The notes under the pieces: generated by a model
What the model saw: only the letters and a program-made list of their open reading frames with translations
The model's database searches: none
Told to the model about the DNA's origin: nothing
Program-made: the position numbers and the translations under genes
Shown: piece after piece, positions 38,148-46,841 of the stretch
Layout: every line of letters starts with the position of its first letter
Position numbering within the stretch: the stretch's first letter is position 1
Assembly: GCA_943736015.1 (NCBI GenBank)
Contig: OX031063.1
Coordinates: 33,634,172 to 33,698,171 of the forward strand
Source of the DNA: Tridacna crocea
Lineage: Eukaryota > Mollusca > Bivalvia > Cardiida > Cardiidae
Direction of reading: 5' to 3'
Length of the DNA stretch: 64,000 nt

Positions 38148-38160
38148 TTCTGTTTGAAAT
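38148..38160 (-). other. Splice acceptor and leader before the giant exon's ATG
   Basis: On the minus strand a T-rich tract runs into TTTCAG and then 13 nt precede the ATG. This implies at least one upstream exon, probably 5' UTR, that I could not locate between 38161 and 46704. Confidence 0.75.
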
Positions 38161-38227
38161 CTGAAATTTGAAAAAAAAATATCAGGGTGTAAATGGAGAG
38201 GAAATAATGTGCACTGTATACCTATCT

Positions 38228-38455
38228 GTCATTCTTTACCCAACATCAAAAATTTAGAATCGTCCAAAATCAAATCATTTGAAAACCACAAATTAAAAGC
38301 GTCTAAAATGCTACGATTAGTATTTGAATTGGTAGAAAACATTTTCGGAAAATAAGAAAGTGCTTGTCACCAGCATTTCTCCTTTTCCCGCAATACCTTC
38401 CAAAACCTTCCACGTGAAGGTCGCTAAAGGTCGAAATTGAATGGTAGAGGATAAA
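38228..38455 (+). mobile_element. P element upstream of the giant exon
   Basis: ATTCTTTACCCAACATC to AATGGTAGAGGATAAA; the hairpin has several mismatches. Confidence 0.6.
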
Positions 38456-39465
38456 GTAAAAGCGGTTTTGAATTTTGGTCATTTATACATCATGTCCAGC
38501 ATTACCTAACCTTGTGAGACAGTTGGGAGTCTTTTCTTTCCTTGCAAAAGTGACTCTGCTATACAAACCCTCTTCTTTTTTTAACTAAACTGTCCTTAAA
38601 ACTGATTCAATATAGCCCAAAACTGAAATTCATTTCATGACTGAAGATCCCGGAAGTTATTGCTCGATGTTAGATCTATCCTTTCTTAAATTGTTTTCTT
38701 TCACCGTCTGTTCTTCACTGTGATATATGAATTCATCCTAAAGAAAAAGAATCAGCGCAATGGGATTCATTCAGCTTAGACTTTTTCCGGTAAATAAAAA
38801 ACAAACAAACAATGCAACAGTTTGAAACCTTCACAAACTTTTAGTGCTTGTAAAACCAACAAAATGAAAAGATTCAAGGGAGAAAAGGGTAAAAATATGG
38901 AATCAACGGAAACTTTGTGCAAGCTTCTAAGACAAACAAGTATAAAAATCCGCTTTGTATTACTCTCAGATGATAATTTAAGCCTTTGCTGACATACACA
39001 ACATAATAAAACAAACGCATAAAAGGTAAGACAGGCAAAATGCATCGCTTCATTACATAGACAATACAACGGACATTTCAGCAGAGAGGAATACCTGTAC
39101 CCCTATAATTCTGAAGTCAGTCGACCTTAAAAAGACATACATTGACAGCGTCTGAGAGTAATGCAATCTGATTAGATTGACAATATGATGTTTAGATACC
39201 ATTCGCAAAGGACATCCGAGACTTTTGTACCCAAGATATGAAATCCATGGACGGCGCTAGAGAGCTACTTTTTGTCGCATGAAAAGTGATTCGCCTGTCT
39301 CTTCCGGTCATCACACGCAGGCCAGAACTCATCTTAATGCATATTCTGTTGAATTCGATCAATCTGGGCCTTTGTAAAGGCTAGAGGCTAAGATAACCCT
39401 GCTTATATCTTATATGACTTGATACACCCGCTTCGATATCCAAATATATGTGTTGACAATACTTA

Positions 39466-39692
39466 TTAACCCTTTACCAAACAATCCCTGGTTTTTACGG
39501 CCCCGAAAAAAAGCCCTTTGAAAACATGGTGGGAAAAGGAGAAAATGCTGGTAACCAGCATTTCCTCCTTTTCCCACAATGTTTTCTACCCTTCTGGAAA
39601 CAAATTTGATTTTTGGTTTGCGTTTATTTTGTCATCTGCAAGTTCTTTCCGTTTGAACTAGTCTAAAATTTCGTTGTTTGGTAAAGAGTTAA
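39466..39692 (-). mobile_element. P element, complete
   Basis: TTAACCCTTTACCAAACAAT to TTTGGTAAAGAGTTAA. Confidence 0.8.
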
Positions 39693-40090
39693 TACCCGAT
39701 GAGTCAGTCAGAAAAAATAGATGATTTCGATAGTCCGTATGATTCGGTAGAAGGTAAGAGGTTAAATGTATGACTGTGAAATGACAAATTTAACCTTATT
39801 CAAGAGTGAGCAGGTACATCACAATTCAGACAGATTTTTGAAAAGAAAAATAACAAGAAGAGGGAGGAAATTGTCAGAAACAAATATATACAGACTTACT
39901 GAGAATCAGGTTTAATTGTGAAATTTCTCCATACGGTAAATCACTGACCACAAAGTCAATCGCTTTGAATGTATTAGCTATGTATGATTATTTAGGTTCG
40001 TGCTTCTGCATTCCGACAAAGACAATTAAATTTACAGGACCTTATCAAGACAACCCTTGTATTCTTGATAGAATGTATTGATAAAAAAAT

Positions 40091-40222
40091 CTTCTTTACC
40101 ACGTAATGAAATTTAACTTTTTCTAAATCCGAAGCATTCGCAGACGACAAAATAAATGTGGCTTCTGATATTTGTTTTTGAGACGGTAACATTACTGTGG
40201 CAAAACAAAGAAAAAAAGACGT
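40091..40222 (+). mobile_element. P element, remnant
   Basis: TCTTTACCACGTAATG, then GAAGCATTCGCAGACGACA, then decayed. Confidence 0.45.
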
Positions 40223-40277
40223 TTTGGTGAATGATGAAGAGTCACTACTGTAAGTATGCTTATGGATATACCAAATC

Positions 40278-40376
40278 TTAGTTAGTTGGTTCAATGGTTC
40301 GTCCGACCATCGGTTAGCTGGTTGATTTTCCAACTAACTAACCGGCGGACTGACGAACCATTGAACCAGCTAACTA
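40278..40376. repeat. Imperfect palindrome of TTAGCTGGTT-type repeats
   Basis: TTAGTTAGTTGGTTCAATGG-like arm mirrored by CCATTGAACCAGCTAACTAA. Confidence 0.6.
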
Positions 40377-40505
40377 AAAATACCATTCAAAATCCCAGTG
40401 TAGGCGAAAAAACGGTATCTCAACACTTTGAGAAAATTAAAATGGAATATGGTGCTGTATGGCCCTGTAATACACTGTCGCAAAGATAACCTGTGGAAAG
40501 AAGCA

Positions 40506-40705
40506 AACGACTTGGAAAACCGTCATTAGCATTTTCTCCCTTTTCCTACAATGTTTTCATCTTCGCCAGCCAAGGTAGATAATCACTTCGTGACTCTATA
40601 GTCACGTTGGGACCGTCACCCTTGGCTATGGGAGTTGCAATGTTTTCTGAAGCCTTTTTTCTGTTGTATATTTGTATAAAATGGGATTGTGCGATAAAGA
40701 GTTTA
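40506..40705 (+). mobile_element. P element remnant carrying a 79-bp insertion
   Basis: TAGCATTTTCTCCCTTTTC is interrupted within the CAATGTTTTC stretch; see the small palindromic element. Confidence 0.6.
40559..40637. mobile_element. Small palindromic MITE with 10-bp duplication
   Basis: Flanked by direct CAATGTTTTC at 40549-40558 and 40638-40647, a sequence present once in intact P elements. Ends are AGCCAAGG and CCTTGGCT; an inner perfect palindrome CGTGACTCTATAGTCACG is present. A duplication of this size suggests a cut-and-paste superfamily other than piggyBac. Confidence 0.65.
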
Positions 40706-41094
40706 AGTAAAATAAAACACCAAACAAAATGAAAAAAATAATAATCATACTAACGTTTCTTCACATTCTGTTTTGGAAATCCTGAAAGGTTTTCACGTCT
40801 TCGGAAAATAAAACAAAGAGAAGACATAAGACTGAGATTTACGAGTCAATCCCACTAATACTTTGGTAAACATGTATTATTAAGCAAGCCTATTTATGAT
40901 CTGTCATAACTTACAAAGACGGGTGGAAAAACAAACTTCATTTCAACTCTTTGTTTTATGGTCTAATTACTTATCAACCTCTCTATTGTTTTATGACATA
41001 GCTAATACCGCTGGCGCGACCACCTGATAAGACCAGGCGTTTGTTTAAAACAATCGAAAGGAAAATTGGTTTGGTATTCGATACTTCTTTCTGG

Positions 41095-41325
41095 TTAAAC
41101 CCTTTACCACACAGTGACAACTTTTGATGACCTCGAGTTCGAAGCCTTTTGAAAACATTGTGGGAAAAGGAGAAAATGCTGATAACCAGCATTTTCTCCT
41201 TTTTCAACAATGTTTTCTACCCTTCCCAAATCAAATTTCGCTTTTTTCAGTCACATTTATTTTGTCGTCTGCAAATGCTTTCAATTTGGACCACACTATG
41301 AATTTGTCTTTTGGTAAAGAGTATC
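41095..41325 (-). mobile_element. P element, near complete
   Basis: TTAAACCCTTTACCACACAG to TTTGGTAAAGAGTA. Confidence 0.75.
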
Positions 41326-41344
41326 CCTTCTCAAACTAGAAATT

Positions 41345-41495
41345 TTAGATTTCTTTGAATCGAAAGCATTTGCAGATAATAATTTTGGATTGATATACAG
41401 TATATGAGCTTAAGCTCTCTGATAACGAAGAAAAACATTGTGGCAAAAAGGAAAAATATTGGGTAACAACATTTTCACCTTTTCTTCTTATTAGT
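41345..41495 (+). mobile_element. P element, remnant
   Basis: GAAAGCATTTGCAGATAAT and a decayed hairpin. Confidence 0.45.
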
Positions 41496-41569
41496 TTTTT
41501 TCGTTTCCTTTTTTTTTTACTAAAAGCATTCTTTCACAGCCCCCCCCCCCCCCCCATGTGAATTGCCGA

Positions 41570-41768
41570 CCCAATAGGAAAAGAAGATATTGCTGTTTAT
41601 CAGTGTTTGCTCCTGTTTCTAAGATCTTCTTTTCAAGATCTTCTTTTCCCACAATGTCTGTATGTCCTCTCAAAGACAAATTCCATCATCCTAGCCACAT
41701 TTAATTTTGTCGTCTGCAAATGTTCCAAAATGGACTTGTCAAAAAAATTTGTCGCCTTGTAAGGAGGC
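41570..41768 (-). mobile_element. P element, degenerate, with internal 16-bp repeat
   Basis: AGATCTTCTTTTC occurs twice in tandem in the hairpin arm; the 3' part has TTTGTCGTCTGCAAATG. Confidence 0.5.
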
Positions 41769-41974
41769 TAACATTTCGCCGCTATCTAATAAAAGGGAAA
41801 TTTTCATCTGTAAAATAACGCCAAACCTTGGGTTTTCAAAATATGATTTGCAACTAGAATATTTTACCCCCATCTGTAAGTGAAGACTAAAAATCAGACC
41901 GCACTTTGTCAGTCTGATCTTGATCCTAAAACGTTTTGAGTTGTTTCAAGAACTCAGAGAGAGAGAGAGTACAT

Positions 41975-42245
41975 ATGGTTTGCAACACGCGAAAAGGAGC
42001 ATTCGGACATTGGCGTAAAGTGTCGTCTCTGATCAGCCTGCCTGCGCAATCCGCGCAGGCTAATCCGGGACGGCACTTTACGCCAACAGTAGATTTTGTC
42101 TTACACTAGACTTGCGAGAAACAAAAAAAAAAATCACACACGATCGGAAAGCGTCGTCTCGGATCAGCCTGCGCGGGTTGCGCAGGCTGATCCGAGACGA
42201 CACCTTACGCAAATGTCCAAACGTCACTTTGCACGTATTGCAGGC
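41975..42245. mobile_element. S element, complete
   Basis: TTGCAACACGCGAAAAGG to CTTTGCACGTATTGCA; both hairpins present, the first with a CCTG duplication. Confidence 0.76.
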
Positions 42246-42314
42246 CATATAGGACCTAGGGGAGAAACATAAATGTATATGAGACCTTGGTGGATACTCT
42301 AAGTGTATCTAAAA

Positions 42315-42520
42315 AAAGTATCGTACAGGTCAGCGTTAGCAGTGTGTGCAGGCTAACCGGGATAGAAATCTTTTTCTTTACAATTTGATCAATTTTCTGC
42401 ATGCCGAAGGACCCGTCTACCTGGTGATTGAGATAGTTGTTAGACAGAATAGATTTAATGGGTCAATAATTGTGAGATTACTTGCTTGCTATAATGCAAA
42501 ACAGAGATGAAAAATACTCT
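42315..42520 (-). mobile_element. R element, degenerate
   Basis: Damaged hairpin (CAGGTCAGCGTTAGCAG) and R body through TTGCTATAATGC. Confidence 0.5.
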
Positions 42521-42571
42521 CGTTTTCTAGACCTCATTCATATGCATGTATAAATGAGTTGTCTCCCTGGA

Positions 42572-42834
42572 TTAACTCTCTCTTTTACCAAACGACGAAA
42601 TTTTAGACTTACGCAAATTGAAATCATTTGCAGCCGACGAAATAAATACGACTTAAAAGAGTAGAAAACATGTGGGAAAAGGAGAAAATGCTGGTGACCA
42701 GCATTTTCCCCTTTTCCCACAATGTTTTATACCATAATAGAAACAAATTTCAATTTTTGAGTTAAGTTTATTTTGACATTTGCAAGAGCTTTCAATTGGA
42801 TCTGTCGAAATTTTTTTCGTTTGGTATAGGGTTA
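42572..42834 (+). mobile_element. P element, chimeric arms
   Basis: TTAACTCTCTCTTTTACC, then the plus-type arm; after the hairpin it continues with the minus-type arm (TTTATTTTGACATTTGCAAG). Both outer arms are therefore of one type. Confidence 0.65.
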
Positions 42835-42937
42835 TCCCATTAACGTTACGCGCTTCATATTCATTAGAACTTCAAGTGCTCTTATTCTGGCTGACCGTCA
42901 GCTAATACTCTAGCGGTCCTAGAGAAATCCATGTGTT

Positions 42938-43265
42938 TTGTTAAAATACAGCCCAAGTTTGTATTGGTATTGCGAAACAATTTCAATGTCATATTTGCCG
43001 ATATAAAATGCAACGTTTGTTTCATTTTTAGCTCTTTTGACAGAAGTGGACGATGTACTTTTTAGATGAATTGATTCGTATTCTCCGCTCACGACACCAT
43101 AACTGTATCCAGCTGCTGTTGTAAGTCATCCTCGGACTCGATTCATATCACTATATCATCTGCATACTTTTCAAAATACAATTTTATCATTGTCTATTGG
43201 GATTCCGAGATTTGAAATGTTGAGCCCCAGCAAAAGTTGGTTGTCCTTTCCCCTGACGATTACGA
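42938..43265 (-). pseudogene. Non-LTR retrotransposon reverse transcriptase fragment
   Basis: Minus-strand translation gives GLNISNLGIPIDNDKIVY, then KYADDIVI at about 43145-43173, then ESEDDLQQQLDTVMV. After a frame change, VAFYIGKYDIEIVSQYQYKL follows. These are the YADD palm motif and the downstream I-V-x-x-Y-x-Y-L-G region of LINE reverse transcriptases. Frameshifts and stops make it dead; ends undefined. Confidence 0.75.
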
Positions 43266-44399
43266 ACTATCGAAAATGAATCATGGAATAACGAATACAA
43301 CAGGAACTAAAAAAAAGAAATGCCACTGATCGGTACAAAATATAATTTAATATATCTAAAGTCAAAATATAAATCTCAAATCTTGACAACATATAATGAT
43401 AAACGAAAATTATTGAAATATGAATTCATATTTCTTATTAGTGCATACTTGACTAAGTCAACTATCATCCCTCAGTTTAACCACAGCCAGCCAACATTCA
43501 TTCATTCATTCATTCATTTGTTCGTCCACATAAATTATGCTTCGTTCTAAAAAGATTTTTTTTCACACATCCATCATTCATTATTTTACCTTTGTTCATT
43601 TAGGCGACATATAGGCCCATGGGGCCGGGTGTTGAAATTTCATATTCTATTTGTAGAATTTTCATGGTATAAAACATGTCACTATAGTGACAAAAAAAAA
43701 TACTTACTATAAACACAGTATGATTAAATTGAACTTAACTCGTTATCAAACCGCTGAATATGTTACACAATTACAATTAAATTCATTTACAGACAACAAA
43801 TTATCTGAACATTTCAAAAGCCTTTCCCTCAAGATAGTTAAAACTAGATCGTTTGGTAACGGCAGAATCAAAATGATAAAACAACAATGATACAGTACAG
43901 GACATAGAAAACACGGCAAATTAGGGTATTTGGTTAAAATATCTTCAATATCTGACAAAAACCTAATCACAGGGATAAAGCCAACGATGAAATTGGGGTA
44001 AATGATTGTATTTAAAATGATAACACAAGCGGTATTAAAATATGAAAACTATTCTCTGCATATACAGGATTTCAAAAAATGGGGCATAAAATGGCATTTG
44101 AGATAGACTTCATAAAAAAACCAAGGTGTCAGTTAACGAAATTATGTCGGGCTTGATAACAGTTTTTCTCGACGATTTCAAGTAAAGTAGCATCTCAAAG
44201 GTCAACGAATGTTAGATTTTATTTATCACATATCTATATCTCGAGGATGATAGTTCATATTATGAAAAAAACAGGCTTACACGTAAATGTGTTTTGAAAT
44301 TTACTTAAATAAGATCTAAAGGGTTCTGCGGCAGGTATGTAGGCTACGTCTCGAAAGGAATAGGTAAAGCTGACACATACCAAGTTAATATTATATTTG

Positions 44400-44883
44400 A
44401 GCCATGGTCTGTGAAAAGGGAGCTTAACCCTTTACTCCATAGATACTCATCTCGACGCATTGCTTGCAGGAGCCTTTGGAAAACATTGTGGCAAAAGGTG
44501 AAATTGCTCGTGACGAGCAATTTCACCTGTTGTCACAATGTTTTCTATGCCATCAGAAGGTGTCATATACACATAAGAAACGACTTTATCCTTGCTGTTA
44601 TTTAGGGTCAATTAGAGATAGCATAGAAATGCTTCATGGGGTAAAGGGTTAATGCATCTCCGTGGTCCATGGTATACCAGGCAAGCCTTCACACATCTAA
44701 GGATCCATAATGGTAACATTATTTTTATAACCGATTAATTCTTAAGTAGACTGGTCCTTTGACATACAGAAAATTGACTTATAGTAAAAAGTTTTCGGCC
44801 CAGCTCAGCCTGCACAGACTGAGCTAGGTCGACACTTTTGCATATGCATTAAGCCCCCTTTTCACAAAGCATGGCTCATTCAC
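44400..44883 (+). mobile_element. R element carrying a P element in its TTAA
   Basis: GAGCCATGGTCTGTGAAAAG to TTTCACAAAGCATGGCTCAT; the R part is split at 44424-44652. Confidence 0.8.
44424..44652 (-). mobile_element. P element, subfamily C, inserted in the TTAA of an R element
   Basis: TTAACCCTTTACTCCATAGA to TGGGGTAAAGGGTTAA. R sequence before (GTGAAAAGGGAGC) and after (TGCATCTCCGTGG) joins through one TTAA, as in empty R copies. Confidence 0.85.
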
Positions 44884-45508
44884 GGATAATTTTAAGAAAT
44901 GTTGTGTTTTTTCTTGTTTATCATCGTTTTTGGTGGTTAATTTCAAAGGGCAATCTAGGTCCACGATCTTTTAAAAACGAGGCTAGTAACTACAATCTTT
45001 GAACAATGAAGACGTCATTTACTTAGCTGAAAACAGGTGTAACATAAGAAAAGTCTTGATAAATCTTTTTCCTACCGAAAACGAGGTTAGTTACATGATA
45101 ATAATCTACAAGACGAATGGAGACTTGTAAGTTTAATAAAAGTTGTTTGAAAATAGTACCAATAATGAACATAACACACTTATACGATATTCTTGTCTTT
45201 CAACATACATGTACAGGTATTATCAGAACTCATCGTTATACAGTGAACAGAAATTTGATATAAAAGATCGCCTCAACAGCTATAGTCAAATCTAAGAATG
45301 GGGGCTTACTTGAATCCCAAAATACAAAATTGGCAGAATACATTCTTCTCTTTCTGTTCTAGCTGACTTGTCGATATCCGGAAAAGCTATCTAATTTATA
45401 ATCTCTGTAAATAAGCCAATATCTATGCGTTTTAAAGGAAGCTTTCTGGATTATCATTTCACCAAACTTCAAAAATAATATATCACCGAATATAGAAAGA
45501 CGATAGCC

Positions 45509-45690
45509 GGTGTAATGCAGAGAAATGAACCTTCCCTACAAAATGACCCATGGACCATTTCCCTACGTGGAGGAATGACCCGGGTCATTATTCTACGTAG
45601 AGAAATAACCCCAGAGTCATTAATCTACGTAGAGTAATGACCCATGGGTCTTTTTATAGGAGAGGATCATTTCTCTGCATTACACCGGCA
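45509..45690. mobile_element. Palindromic MITE with CTACGTAG modules
   Basis: Terminal inverted repeats GCCGGTGTAATGCAGAGAAA / TTTCTCTGCATTACACCGGC. Inside, CTACGTAGAG/CTACGTGGAG next to AATGACCC repeats three times, and ATGACCCATGGACC is mirrored by ATGACCCATGGGTC. Confidence 0.72.
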
Positions 45691-46478
45691 ACTCATCGGT
45701 AAAGAAGAAAGACAAAAATAAAGGAAAATATTTGCAACGGTATTACCTATATGCCAACACTTCAAAATCTTTGCAGACGACATACGAAATGTAACTTAAA
45801 TGCTTGAATTTGCCTTTGAATACAAACATCATAGAAAATACGGATTACCAAGATGTCAGGATTTTGCCCTTTTCTTACATAGTTTTTTCAGGGTACGTTA
45901 ACAAGGGCATTGTAAGGCAGACAGACGGACATGTTTTAATTGCTCAAATTCACACAATATAAATACATGAGCCACAATAGCATTGGCAAATAACATAAAT
46001 GACACAAGCATAAATAGTGACAAGAGAGAGGTAGGTGAAAGAATTGGAGAATTAGTTAAAGGGTCAACGGAAAAATGATTGGAAACCACATTCTACTCAC
46101 TGTATAGATAGGTAGGCATAATCTAATAGTGAGACGTGATGTCTGGAGTCGTCCTTGGTGGGAGGAAAGGAGAGTAAAATGTTGTATTAAATGTCGCTTG
46201 TAACATCCAGTTACAGCTGCATTTTCAAAAAAGAGTTTCAAAGGCCACCTTGAGATGTTAAAAGAGTTATGGGTTGAATATCATAATAAATTATTCACTT
46301 TTCAATCCAAGTATTCACATGCAATACAACCTAGTCATCAAAACATATTTCGATTCAAAGTTTATAATTATATACAGTTAAAAACAAACGCTTTACATGG
46401 AACAAAGAAATACGTTGAACAGTTGCATTTTAAGTGTTATCCAAGCAAAATACATATACATTTGGTGTATTTTGAGTC

Positions 46479-46684
46479 TTAAGCCTTTACCACACGACAA
46501 GATTTTAGACCTGTCCGAATTGAAAGCATTTGGCTCATATGAAACGAGTTTTCTTTGATAGGGTAGAAAACATTGTGGGAAAAGGAGAAAATGCTTGTAA
46601 CCAGCATTTTCTCCTTTTCCTACAATCTTTTCATAAGCCATCTCTTTCAGGGGCAGTAAAAGTCATTTTGTGGTCAAGGGTTAA
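46479..46684 (+). mobile_element. P element 21 nt after the membrane-protein stop codon
   Basis: TTAAGCCTTTACCACACGAC to GTGGTCAAGGGTTAA. If the transcript runs on, its 3' UTR carries the hairpin. Confidence 0.75.
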
Positions 46685-46704
46685 TGCAACTTGCAACCGA
46701 TAAC

Positions 46705-46841
46705 TTAGCTTCTGCTTCTTCGCCGTCTTCGACAAACACAAACAACGACCACAAAAGCTATAACAACCAAGCCAGGTGAAACAGCAATGGAGATGATGTG
46801 CCACTTTTTAAGTCCTTTGTGATCTTTTTTGTCTTCGTCAC
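46705..46841 (-). CDS. Membrane protein exon 9: transmembrane helix and cytoplasmic tail
   Basis: Acceptor TTTTTTTATGTTAG; TAA at 46707-46705. Encodes an acidic/basic linker (GDEDKKDHKGLKKW), a helix of about 22 hydrophobic residues (IISIAVSPGLVVIAF and VVVVCVC), then RRRRRSRS and stop. The positive-inside charge predicts type I topology. The tail is too short for a signalling domain. Confidence 0.88.

Larger units (their letters stand above)
38161..46704. other. Intergenic region between the two minus-strand genes
   Basis: Contains the 3' flank of the membrane-protein gene, upstream sequence of the giant gene, seven or more P elements, one S and two R elements, a LINE scrap and one separate palindromic MITE. 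The stretches 38460-39460, 43270-44395 and 44885-45500 hold nothing I can assign. Confidence 0.6.

Noticed and set aside
38776-39069. A 97-codon hydrophobic minus-strand ORF
   Set aside because: No promoter, homology or splice context; Leu/Phe/Cys richness follows from the T-rich strand.
23489-42245. Regularly spaced hairpins as a CRISPR array or rho-independent terminators
   Set aside because: Copies are dispersed, lie inside transposon-like elements and occur in a eukaryotic intron-bearing context.
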